Position numbers and translations under genes: made by a program. A DNA stretch of 64,000 nt, from positions 895,951 through 959,950 of the forward strand of contig JAFBJZ010000608.1 in NCBI GenBank assembly GCA_016785225.1. The letters run 5' to 3'. The stretch comes from Psettodes erumei (taxonomy: Eukaryota > Chordata > Actinopteri > Pleuronectiformes > Psettodidae). This document shows, piece by piece, positions 25,601-36,949 of this stretch (positions are counted from its first letter, which is position 1; the number at the start of each line of letters is the position of its first letter). Under the pieces are notes generated by a model, which made no database searches, had not been told where the DNA came from, and worked only from the letters and a program-made list of their open reading frames with translations.

Positions 25601-28600
25601 GTGAATCACGCTGGCTCTTCCTGGAAGGACCCAGAGGGAGCCGGGCTCGGCCGGACTCCGGCAGGCCGTCTGAGCCTGAGCCCGGCCTCTCGCTGACACC
25701 AAGCTGGTGGGGTGGGGGCGATGGAAGCTCACCCTCGCGAAGGCAGTGAGGGGGGAAGGGGGGCACGCCTCCCCCCCCCCGCTCGTCAGGCTGGCACGCC
25801 GCGGGCGTCTTCCTGCACTGGAAAGTGCTTTTCAGCTTTGGCTTCGGCTGTGGCTCGCACCAAACGACCTCAGCCCGCGCAACTTGGAGAAACGAGATTT
25901 TATTGATCGGATGCAAATAGCAACAAGGTGGGCTCCGGTAGCGCTGCCCTGTCAGTGCATTTGAAGACTAAAATTTTCATCACCAATGCAGCTAGTTCAA
26001 GTTTGAAGGCTTTCAGTACGGCGTGCTCACCCAGCTAAATATAAAGGTGTCAAGCTGTCACCTGCCTACGCTGTCACAGGCCTCGATTAGTTCATGGAAA
26101 TCACATTCTCCCCCATCTGAGGTGGCGAGCATACGGGCATGTAAGCTGATATTAATAGTGGAGCTGGGCTGGTGCTGCAGGGTGTCCACACCTTCCTGTT
26201 TTCTCTTTCTTTGTTTTGGCCCTGCGCTGACAGATTTACCTCTGGAGGAACTCCAGAATCTGAAAGGGAAAAATGGCTTCCATTGTTCAAATGTGGCTCT
26301 AGTGGAAAGAAAACAGAGGCTTTTCTTTTTTTTTTTCCTCCTTCTTCTTTTTTTTTGGAAGAAAATAACAAGGGGGTAATAATGGATTGCGATATCAATA
26401 GTATAAACAACCTTGTCATTGAGACATGTGTTTGTTATTTCTAAAGGAAATTGAGAGGATAGAGTTGTTTTTTTTCATAGAAGTGTTTCTCTGGGCGAAA
26501 GCATAAAGCCTGAGTGAGTGAGTTTTACTTGCTTTGAGGAGGCTCTCATTTCTGAGTCTCTGAAGACGCTCGCTGAGCACCGGCTTTTGATAGGAATCAG
26601 CTGTAAGAGGGATGGATATTGCTGCACGCCGTCAGATAACTTTAACAGTCTTCTCTCCCCACAATTCTCCCGTCAAACTCCGCTGGGAAATTAAGTCAGG
26701 AGAAGTAACCGCTGAAGTTATCCGACGCCCGTCTTAAAAAGCGAGCGCTCGCTGCGTTTTACAGGCTTTGGCAGGGGCCACGGCGGCAGCAGCATTGAGA
26801 CATCCACGTTCAAAGAGGTTGTAGCATCAGCTGGGAAAGATAAATACACACTCCGGAGATGCATTTGACAACTCATTGAGAGATTTCATCTGAAGCCCCC
26901 CCCTCCCTCTGAATGAAATAAAATTTGGACGTTTACTAAAAATAACCACTCAGATAATCATAATCTTCCTCGCTGCCGATCTGGCGCAGATAAAAAAACT
27001 ATCCTGCCTCTGACTTGAACTCTACACAGCATCGCTCAGGGCAACAAGTCGAGAGATGCAACACTGTCCAAATATTACTGGAGTTCGCTCCGTCTGCTGA
27101 TTGATAAAATCCCTGTGGTTTCCAGCATTTTCACCGCATACGGAAAAGATGTGGTTAGATTGGCTGTAAAAGATTTGTAGAACGCTATTAGGCTTTACGG
27201 TTACATAATACAATTCAAATGTCTAAATCAAAAGACTGTTCCCGTCTAATCCTACCTCACTCTAATCTTTGGAGCCTTAAATCATGAATCGTGGTGAGGA
27301 GTGCGGCAGCTGTTGAAGATTTTTCACCGTAATTACGCGACAAATCTTGAAATTACCTCCTGTGCTTGGAGCGTGCGGAGCACTTAGCCAAGCCCCAGGC
27401 TTCCACGCGTGTTTTTATATCGGGAACACTCAAAAGTTTGTAAATCTGGATCTGCAACAGTCATTATTTCACTGCTGTAAGCTCATGAGGAAATTACTAG
27501 AAAAATGGGTCTTAACTTGCACCAAATGTTATTCAAATTTGTTCCATTTTGACATAAATTGGAAAGAAATAGGACTAAGAACAGAACGGTAATCAGCATA
27601 TATCAAATGCAATGTAGTACATATTATTTACTATAATTATTTTAGCCACGGTTGCCACATCTGCAGACATTCGCTGTTAGCGTGTCGGCTGCAGAAGTCT
27701 GCAGATGCCGCGGGGCCACCGAGTCCAGAAAAACTCCCAGCGCTGACGTCTTTCTTCTTCCTGGAGGATGGATCAGCCCGGTCCTGTTGTGGTTCGCATG
27801 TCGATAGAAAACATGTCCAGTATGGATTATTCTAGATTTATCCATCACTCAAATGTTTCGCTGAGATAATCTAGGCCCGCATTAAACTGGTCCCTCCAGC
27901 GCCGGGAGTATTGCAGTTAAGATATCGTGCCCCCCAAATGTCAGTACCTGCACTGTGAAGCCTCAGAACACAAGCCCCCCCCTCGGCGCCGAAGCCCGAG
28001 GCATCACCCGCGCTCTGTCACATCCTTAGAAAGTTGTCGAGTCTTAGTGGCGCAGACCCGAAGGCTTAATGTCAGCAAATTAATTATGGATTCACCCAAT
28101 TAGTTCACAAACTACACTGTGTTCCAGGGAAAATGATCATTCCCCCGAATGACTTGTCTCTTCAGTCTCTGCCCCATGTGTGCCTCTCTCACAAGTGTGT
28201 GTTTGTGTGTGTGCATGTGCTGGCCAGCATGTGTGAAGCGACACGCAGCAGGCAGGTAGCCTGACCTTTTTAATTATTCAATCTCTTAAACTCATCCTCA
28301 GATGCTCGCTCTCTCTGTCTCGCTCCCTCTCCCCGTCTATCTTTCTCTCTCTCTCTCTCTCCCTCTTTCTCTATGTGATTTTTTTTCTGAATTGCAGCTG
28401 AAAAAACAAAAACTGATGCAAAACCGAGAAGAGCAGCGGATCCTTATGATTGAGAAAGGACAACCAGTGCATTGTTTTTAAATTGTGGCAAGTAAATGAC
28501 AAAAAAGTGTGTTGTGCTGTACTCCCCCCCCCCACCCCCCCCACCCCTGCGGACAGTGTTCCCTGTGTGTCGCTGATGCTGACGACAGTTTGTGGGGTGC

Positions 28601-30709
28601 GATTGTGTTTGAAGCGGAGTCGTCCTTGGCGGTGGGGGGTGGGTGGGCAGAGCCGGCCGTGGCAGATATGGATTCCCGTACACAAATATTTCAGTGAGCT
28701 GTGGCCCCTGAGGACGGGGGTTTTATTGATCATCTGACTTTTAATGCCTCTTAAATATTAAGATTCATGTATGTGACCTTTGTGTTTGGATTAAGAGCCT
28801 CTCAGGTTCAGCGTTTCTTTGTGCCACAGTTTCAGGTGGGCTTTTCTTATTTTAGAAAGTCAGGGCAGGAGGTTTTTTTGTCAGTTTTGCGACCCGTCTA
28901 CTTGTAACTGGCTGACCAAATGATTGCAGCAGAAAAAGGACGGGAAGAGACTGGGAAGGTTCGGCCACTGTGTGGGTCTTGTTAGCCTTTGTGAGCGCTC
29001 TTTTTCTCTACTTCCCTCCCTCTCCTTCACTTTCACTCTGTGTGTCACACACACACAGAGTCCAGGAAGTGGGCCTGGAGATTGATGACTCGGTGTGAGA
29101 GACCTCAGAGGGAGCACCACCACAGAGAGACGGGTGGATGAACATGAAGGAGGAGGGATGGAGCGAAGAGCTGAAATGAATCAAGTAGTGATTCGGGGTG
29201 AGGCCTCTCCAGACGGCCGCCTCGCTACTGCCACCGAGTCAAAACAACTCCTCTGGGTACCTTCTAAACTCCAATCAAGTACATGGACTTGACACAAATC
29301 AATTATCTCAATATCATAGTTCTGTTATGCTGATGCTGGAGTGTTACGAGCTTCCCGTTCCTAAAAATCAAGATGTTAAAACGTCAGGGTCTTGGTTTTT
29401 GGGTGCTGCACATTTAACGTGTTTAGAGCAAAAGCTTCTCTTCTGAGCCATCAGCGTTGGAACGAGCGAGATGCGAGCTTCAGCGCTCGTCTGGACGTCT
29501 AAATGTGCTCTCAGGTTCAGCCTGCATACGCCCAACTGTCACCGAAAGCAATAAAGCGTGGGCCCCGTCTGTGGGGTTGTCAAGAAGCATTCTGGGAAAC
29601 CGAAGAGAAGAAAAAACAACACGCAAGTGGAGAGAAAAACGAGCGAGCGGCTGATGATGATTGAACAGACAACAAATACCCTTTAAGTGACTGGTGACAT
29701 ATTTATAAGGTGCTGCAAAGTGCTCTGTTTATTTTCCCAGCGTGATGGGTCTGTGTGGTCCCGAACCAGCGAGACGCGTCCCCGACGCTCGCCGGACGTT
29801 TTTCACAGCGTCAGCGCTTCCTGAGAGGAGGAGGTGCGTCTGGCTCCGGTCCTGGACGAGCGCGGCGTGGCGTTTGCAACATTTAATCCCTCTGGTGTTG
29901 CAGTAGATTTTCTCTAATTCGCCAAGATGCTGATCCTCGCTGTGCTCTTTATGCGCTGCCAGTGGAGGAATGCACACTCGCTTGTTTCCCGCTCAACAAA
30001 GATGCATTTTTAGCAAATAATTGCCTGCACGTCTTTCGCTGTTACTGAATCGAACGCTTTGTGCAGCGACACTTTCAGCCTGCCCCGCATTTCTAAACTT
30101 CTTTAACACTGATGTGTTTTACGAGACTGATTGAAGGTCAGAGGTGGTGGAGGATTTACAATTGCGTTACACTTTAAAAAAAAAAAAAAATTTGCTTGAG
30201 AAATTAATTTTTTGAAGTCTGGACTCGGAGGAGAGGCGAAGATGTGATGAATTGTCACCATGTTGTGAGGAGGTGTAACTGAGTAGTTTTTAACTACCCT
30301 CTGTTGGCCTGAATGTGTCATTACACAACAGTCTGTCAACAGCACATCAACTCCAGAGCCTCTTTTTGTGCGACGGTAAATCTCCCATCACGACGTCTTA
30401 CAGCTTCCTTCACATTTCCTCAGATTGTTCGTCAGATGTTTTAGTGTTTCTGTGCTCGCTTTGTTTTGAAGGGGTTTGAGGGCAAAAAAAAAGAAACACA
30501 AAAAGTAGAACTGCTTATTTGTCTAAGTCGAGACTCCTCAAATGTGGCCGCGATCAATGAGGAATGTGACGAGTGCCGATGGCGCTTCAGACGAGTGTGT
30601 GGCAGTGAATGAAAACGCACCTCAAACAGGAGCAAAGTGGAGCGTTCAGAGCTCGGAAGCTCCGTCATTTTAAGAGCAAATAGGCCACTTTGTCACCAAC
30701 GGTATCACA

Positions 30710-30711
<2 letters not shown>

Positions 30712-30743
<32 letters not shown>
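30712..30743. repeat. (GT)n microsatellite
   Basis: About 16 GT units, located about 215 bp upstream of the acceptor of the CtBP2 start exon. Confidence 0.96.
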
Positions 30744-30744
<1 letters not shown>

Positions 30745-30962
30745 CACTGATTTTCAGTGTATCTATCGCCTGCAGCTTCCCTGGCTCTTTGTGAGCAAGA
30801 GACTGAGTGACTTTGTAGTCAAGGACTCTTTAATGCCTCCCTGTGTCACAGATTTTTTTATTTTGCACTTGTACATCAATAATCTACGTGTGTGTGTGTG
30901 AGTGTGTGTCAGTGCGGTATTTAACCGAGTTTTTTCCATATTTGCGTCTTTCTCGCAGGTGT

Positions 30963-31010
30963 ATGCGCCGAGGCGGTATGCCCCGGGGAATAGTGCTGAC
31001 AGTGCACTAG
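30963..31010 (+). CDS. Upstream ORF in the CtBP2 leader (15 codons)
   Basis: ATG at 30963 and stop TAG at 31008-31010, with a second in-frame ATG at 30978. The predicted peptide is MRRGGMPRGIVLTVH. It is out of frame with the CtBP2 ATG and ends 112 nt before it. If present in the mRNA, it could lower CtBP2 translation. There is no sign that the peptide itself is functional. Confidence 0.35.
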   Translation: MRRGGMPRGIVLTVH

Positions 31011-31050
31011 GAGTCTGAACCTTGTCAGTGTTTGCGGCCGAGGAGGAGAG

Positions 31051-31110
31051 GTGCCCTGCTGTGCCGAGCCGTGCTGAGCCGAGCTGAGCCGTGCCGTCCT
31101 GCGCCGTGCT
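31051..31110 (+). repeat. 10-bp tandem repeat in the CtBP2 5' UTR
   Basis: Six imperfect decamers with consensus gtgcygagcc lie head to tail and end 12 nt before the start codon. GC-rich and capable of pairing with itself. Confidence 0.8.
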
Positions 31111-31122
31111 GTGTTCGACGCC

Positions 31123-31180
31123 ATGTCCCTGACCGATAAACACAAAGTGAAGCGGCAGCGGCTGGACAGGATCTGCGAAG
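31123..31180 (+). CDS. ctbp2: CtBP2 coding exon 1 (N-terminus, residues 1-19)
   Basis: The exon translates as MSLTDKHKVKRQRLDRICE plus the first base of a Gly codon, then a strong donor (G|GTAAAGT) at 31181. This is the diagnostic N-terminus of vertebrate CtBP2, one or two residues from the mammalian form. CtBP2 is an NAD(H)-dependent co-repressor related to D-2-hydroxyacid dehydrogenases. It bridges PxDLS-motif transcription factors to histone-modifying complexes in the nucleus. The basic segment keeps K6, K8 and K10, lysines known in mammalian CtBP2 to be acetylated and needed for nuclear localisation. The start is fixed by an in-frame stop 48 nt upstream and a G at -3. The exon ends in phase 1, matching the acceptor at 59748. 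Confidence 0.96.
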
Positions 31181-32404
31181 GTAAAGTTAAGTGTCTATCC
31201 TGAAGCTTTTTCTTTTTTTCCTCGCAGTCGCACTTTCTGCAGTTTCCTGTACACTTTTTTCCCAGCAGGCACTGCAGTTCAAAATGCCCTTTTTAGTACA
31301 AATCATCGCGGATTGGGATTCCATGGTTAACTGAACATAATCAGGGTGCAATATTGACACTTTGTGCCTCCAGGTTGACCAGCTGGTAAACTTTACGACT
31401 GCTATCATGAATAGAGGCAGCGATGTTTATATCTGTAGCTGCTTTTATCTCCCTCACTGACACAGTGTCAGCGCTTTACATCCCCCAGCAAACCCTCCTT
31501 ATTGTTATTAGCACAACCGAGATGTACCGGTGATCAATACCCATCGATTGCTGTTATTTTCTCCTGGCACACAGCACACGTCCGATGCGACAGTAGCCAG
31601 TGTATAGATGTTGACCTGGAATGTAAACGAGGTCGCTGCTCTGCTCTGCACTGTTTGTTTGCGTGGGAATGTTTTGCCGTGTGACTTATGGCTGTGGAGA
31701 TTCTCTAAACATCGGCGCTCGGGTGAGATCATTGCGGGGGCTTGAACGGTTTCCATCCCGTCACGGCTGTTTGGAAGTAGCCAATTTTCCACCGTGAACT
31801 GCGGTGATTATTAGGCTTTAGGTTGAGGATTAGAGAGCGGGTGGTGTTGTGCTGAAGGGCCTGAACGAACAGTACAACAGGAGCCCCCCCTGCTGCGCAC
31901 ATAGCTACAAAGTTGGCCCAGGCAACAAGGAATATGAGCCTGCGTGGGTGTATAAAGTGCGTCTGAAGCTTTGCGGCTGTGCATTTTTAAACCCACTTGT
32001 TTGACTTTGCCCAGCGCGCGTGTGCATGCATGTGTATTTGTGTGTCTGTCAGACTGTGTCCTGAGGTAAAATCATCCCCTCGCCGCTGTCTGCTTCCCCC
32101 AAGAGGCTTGTTAAGCCGCTGGGCCCTCCTGGAGCCGGCGCGGGGAGAGGCAGACATGACTGCAGTGCTGGAAAATGAAGCTAGACGCACCATTACCCCC
32201 ACCGCCTGCGAATTTGTTTTGCAGCATGATGTAAGCACCTCGGCGTTGTGCGCGTGAAATGAAGGACATGCGTGCCGCATCCCATGTGAGCCCGCAGCGA
32301 GGCCCCAGAAACGCAAAAATAATTGCATAAGGGGAACACATTACTGTACATTGTCAATATTAGTTACACAAAAAGAAGAATAAAGAAAACATTACACTTC
32401 ATTC

Positions 32405-32563
32405 TCATACATGATCTACATGAGCTACTAACGAGCTTCCTCCAGCAGCTCGTTAGCTTAGCTTAGCACAAAGACTAGAAACAGAGGGAAACTGCTAGCC
32501 TTGCAGTAGCTTCATACATAGCGTACATATACGCGAGCCGTATCCATCTTCCCGTGTAAAGAT
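32405..32563. mobile_element. Rearranged copy of the percomorph repeat (two opposed halves)
   Basis: About 32420-32500 contains the signature ttagcttagcttagcac, aaagactagaaacag, ggaaactgctagcc in one orientation. From 32501 onward, gtagcttcatac...gtacatatacg...ccatcttc reads as the opposite strand of the left part of the same family. The family is the one seen at 15979-16250. The junction at about 32500 therefore looks like an inverted rearrangement. Recognition is from memory, so the class is left open. Confidence 0.55.
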
Positions 32564-34999
32564 TAGTTTTGTCAGTTCATAATTACCGAGTCATTTCGAC
32601 ATTACATCAGGCTGATAGGACTCGGCTGAAAGTCAACACTGTTACTCATTAATCGCCCGGCCCTGAAGGCGAGTCATAAAAATACTCATATTTCACAGCA
32701 CAGGTGGATCGTTGATTGGTGGAAATCCTTCCCGATTAGAGCATCGGTCCGCGTCCAGCTGTTGCGTGTGTGTGAATCAGACATCTGAGGTAGTTAGCCG
32801 CTCCCGAGGGAACGCCGGCGAGTCTGCTCCGCTGGGCACGAGCCCCGAGCCCACGGGAGACGCACACACAGAGACGGTAACAGGTGTTGCTGTGATGCAC
32901 GCAGAGCTGCCTCGTGGCGAGCGTACCTGCCGACGTTCCCCCTCTCTCTCTGTCGCACAAACACACACGCAGGCTCTCCAGATGGCCATCGCACAGGATC
33001 AGTGAATCAGTCCTCTGGCGGCCATTGTGAGGGCGTAAAGAAAAAAAACAGCTTGTGATTTGTGATTTGTTCATGAGCCAATGACCAGCCAAAGTTGTCC
33101 CGCTGATTGCATGTAGCGGCGCGATAAGGCTGCCATGGTGATTGTCTTTGTGGCGCAGGGAGAAGCGCGGGAAGGCTCCGCTTTGTGTTCAGGCGCAGGT
33201 AGGAAAACGCTCACCGGGGCGCATTTGGCTGCAGTTGAGAGTAACTCATCTTAGTCCAGGTTCACACTTAAGCGCAGTTTGGCGAACAGATACAGACCGT
33301 CTGGAGCTGCTCAGTCTCTTTGAAGCGGCAAATCTTGAGCGTTCCCTTTCAAGAACGTCTGCCGAGACAGCACGCTGTCCAACGGAGCCCTCGCCCTTGT
33401 TTTTGTTGTCTTCCTGACACTAAAAAACAACTCTGCGCGGCGTTGGAAACTCTTTTGGACGGCCAAAGTGTAAATTGTGTTCTTTTTCATATTATACCAT
33501 CGCCCACATTGATCGTGGCAGCGGGATCAGAACTGCAGTATCTAAGGAAACCCGGTGGCTAGATGACAAGGCTGATTAAGCCAGTTAAGCCCTTGATATG
33601 TATTTAGCATAATCTGGCCTGTCTGCAAATAAGGAGGCAGGGAGCTGGTTGCAACTGTTTTTATCAAAAGCAGCTAGTTAGCTCAATCAAAGCGGCTGCT
33701 GGGAAGCATCAGCTTTAATTCAGCGTTATGAGGAGCGGTGGAGGGGAGCTTCCTCCCTCTCTCTTTCTCTCTCTCCCTCTCTCGGGGTGGAGAGATTCAT
33801 TTCTGTCATCTAAAGAGATGAGGAGGGATCCGCTGTGGCCCATGCCCCCCCCCACAGCCCCAGGTCCTTTCATGTTCTCAGCTTAATTTGAAGCTGAACC
33901 AATGTTTATCGTCCGGCAGCAACCGGCCGTGTGGCGGGGGGGGGCAGTTCGGCACCTCATCTGTTTTACTTATTTTTTATTTCTCTCACTAAGATTTTTG
34001 TTTATGCTCGTAGATTGCTGCGGTGCCCCCCCCCTTCCAGATCTAGTCAGACAATGTTTTCATCAACATCTGCATTTTATTCTGGTGGTGTGATGTGACG
34101 GCGCGTCATGGATGCACAATTAGGAACTTCATTTATCCTTATTAGCTGCAGAACAAAGCACACAATTAGCTGTTCACTCCGGCATTGATCACTTTTGTTT
34201 AAAACCAGTCTGTAGGTTTATTTATGTTCAATCAACTTAAGGTATTTTCCGTAGGTGTGTGTTTTTTTTTGTTTTTTTTTTGGTGGGTCAGATAAATGAG
34301 TTGGTTATTTTGTTAGATGAAAAACATTCTCCAGGTTTTATAAAGAAAATAAGTAAACCACACAATAACACACCAGGAGATACATATAACTCTATAATAG
34401 AGGATAAATAATAAAATATTTTTTTCTGTATTTCGGCTTCGGCCGCAGCTTAGCTGAGCATATTGTCAAAGAGTCAATTCATGTCACCAGACTCTTTTTT
34501 TCAGTCGAATCACATTTTGTGTTCTGTCCTTTCTTCTCCTTCCCTCCCTCTTCTCTCACTCAGCTGCACACTCCTCGTCTCTCCAAAAAGCAAGCGGGCT
34601 GTCGTCTCTCCCGTCTGTCTGCCCCATCTGTGATGCAGTATGGGCCGCTGGCTTCGTAATGATAGGCAGGAGCGCGCGAGGCGGCGCGGGGACAAACCCG
34701 CCCGCTAAAATGGAAGACAAAACTCTGATCGGTCGCCTCGCCGCTGTCTTGCCCCGCTGATAAAAAGGTTTGCTCGCTCTGCCCTCGCGGTCCACACGCT
34801 GCCTGAGATGCGAGGCGGCAAAGAGATGGAGGACAGCGTCTTCATAATGCAGCAGATGTTAACCCCCCATCCCCCTCCAAAGCCACTGGACCAGAATTGG
34901 TACCATGTGTTTTTTCCCTCTCCCCATTGCCCCTCCTTCCTCCCTCTTGCTTGTGTTGGAGCCAGAAAAGGCCCAGAGGCTCGTTAAAACTTTAATATA

Positions 35000-35170
35000 C
35001 TGTACAATCACAGTAATTGAGTAGAATTTTCAAGATCTTCCAGTCACGGTTTTAATTTATGAAGTCCCCATGAAAGTTTAATGGATCAGCAGTTGTAGAG
35101 TCGCAGCTATGTAAATCATTCTGCAGCTATCTCTGCCCACGCTGCCTGCCAAGTCCCGCCGTTAGCGTCC
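35000..35170. promoter_or_regulatory. Candidate conserved non-coding element
   Basis: AT-balanced, non-repetitive DNA with homeodomain-type cores and no simple repeats, inside the ctbp2 intron. The call is made on appearance only. Confidence 0.22.
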
Positions 35171-35359
35171 TGTGCCCTAGAAAGATGGCCAGATTGCTCC
35201 AAAGGCATGACTGTTGCCGGACGTCTGTTCAACACATTGTACCTAGAGGTCTTTCACAGAGCCGCGCGATTGGCTGCGAGCTACTGAGCCGAGCGCTGGC
35301 ATGGATTGCAACGCCGCTCGCCGAACATCCTCTGCGCAAGTTCGGGGGTTTCTTTTCTT

Positions 35360-35770
35360 CTGTTATATAATTCATGCTAGCAAGTGCAGGGTCCCTGTTG
35401 CTTGATGAGTGTAATATAGCATGCTCACTTAATTATGGAGCAGCTCTCATGAGAGGCATATCAGAGGATGTAGACAAGATGAATATGGTTCCCCAGCTCC
35501 TCTTGCTTATGAATTGTGGGAAACTCAGCAATTTGCATGGCAGGAGATATGATACGCCATATCCTTGTTTCGGTTTTAGCAACACTGGCCCCGGCCGCGC
35601 TGAGATGTTTATTATTGTTATTAATATTTTGTCGGGAAGCGGGGCTCTGAGTGACACACGGCCCTGGAAGGGGCTTATTAAAAGAAGTTATTGTCGGCGT
35701 TTGCCACGGAGAGATACAACAGTGATTAATGGTGTGTTTTACAGCTGACAAAAAAGCGCAGGGAGACGCA
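35360..35770. promoter_or_regulatory. Candidate conserved non-coding element
   Basis: About 400 bp of complex, non-repetitive sequence with ATAATTCATG, CTTAATTATGG, TTTGCAT and TTATTGTTATTAATA stretches, typical of vertebrate developmental enhancers. It is open in frames on both strands (for example 35374-35748 on +), but none gives a recognisable protein. I favour a regulatory element over a gene. Confidence 0.3.
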
Positions 35771-36949
35771 GACCTGGGAGGACAGTGGTGAGAAATCACT
35801 GCAAGGAAATTGCTAGGTATGTTTTACCTCCGCTGAACGAACCCATCCTTCACATGTGCATCATCCCGGACTGTGCAGGGCCGTTGGGAAAATAAAACTC
35901 TTCTGATTTTGTCTGGTTTTGACCCACTTACTGTTCTCCTATTTCTCTAACGAAACCATCTGTTTTTTTCGGTCTTATGTCATTATTGCATCATTTTAAG
36001 CTCTAAAATGAGAACGACTTGGTTATAGCATCTCCCCGTGTGACTTGACAGGTAGCGGGACGGCATAAAGAAACGTTGTGCTGCAGCAGTCTCTTGTCAC
36101 TGCTAAACTGAGATAAATTTAGCCCATCTCAGTCCCGCTGTCTCCCTGTCTCAGCTTCAGGAGTGTCCAGACAACGTCCCAGAGAGACTTCCCTCCAAAA
36201 AAACCCTCCCCCTCTAAACCCCTGTTGCCTATTACACACAGAAATAAAGTGCCGAATAGAAAGAGGCTTGTAGCCATCTACTTGTCACGGTCCGGTGCAG
36301 TCCAATCATATCCCACTTCCCCTCATGCCTTGTCCTACTGTCTCTCTCTGAGGCGAAGTCAAAGCTGGCAGCCCCCCCACCCCCCCTTCCTTATCAGCTT
36401 TTTTCCCATCACACACTTATCAAAGCTCCCCTCTCTTCTCCTCCTGCCACTGCTTTTTTTGTTTACATTGCTCTTGTCATGGCGGGTAAACACCGGCAGC
36501 TATCTGTGATGGCAGCATCTCAGATAAGCCACATCTGCTCTCCTGTCTGCTGCATGTGGGAGCAAAGTGTGAGGGCAAAAAGTGCCGATTCATTTCCACG
36601 TTTTCTGAAGCCTTATTACGAGGGTGTACCATACGACGCGCTCCCAGATACAGATGTGTTTCTTGTGCGACTCCTGAATTATGCTGATTGGAAATTGCTG
36701 TACAGCTCGGCTGCGTCAATGTTGGTCAAACAAAACAAGAAATTAGAAGATTACATCTTGGGCTTCTGGAAATTGTTTTTTCTTTTAAACTATTTTTGAT
36801 GCTTCATAAACCATCACTGAATCTAAAAACTAGCATACAGTATGTACCGACTCATTGATGATGATGATGTAAGGTGGTTGCATGCTGTCCTGTTTGCATG
36901 CTTCTCATTGGCCTGTGTGGGTATTTGCATGTGTGTGTGAATCTGTCAT

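Larger units (their letters stand above)
16251..30958. other. Non-coding DNA upstream of the CtBP2 start exon
   Basis: No supported coding exon. Simple repeats include (AT)n 16369-16386, (CA)n 20490-20509, (CTC)n 20586-20616, (GT)n 21063-21085, (CA)n 22562-22599, (GT)n 25511-25527 and (GT)n 30712-30743. CpG-rich patches occur near 18600-18720 and 19180-19400. Segments that look non-random and could be regulatory lie around 19600-20110, 26640-27330 and 28020-28150 (AT-rich, homeodomain-type cores, little simple sequence), but only appearance supports them. Distant 5' UTR exons of ctbp2 may be hidden here. Confidence 0.55.
30959..31122 (+). other. ctbp2: 5' UTR part of the CtBP2 start exon
   Basis: A pyrimidine-rich tract ending in tctttctcgcag at 30958 is a good 3' splice site, so this exon probably begins at 30959 and is joined to one or more upstream non-coding exons. 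The 164-nt leader holds a 15-codon upstream ORF (30963-31010) and six imperfect 10-bp units (31051-31110). An in-frame TGA at 31075-31077 blocks N-terminal extension of the main ORF. The alternative is that transcription starts inside this stretch. Confidence 0.6.

Noticed and set aside
35374..35748. 124-codon + strand open frame, open on the other strand too
   Set aside because: No known protein similarity. Sequence character fits a regulatory element.
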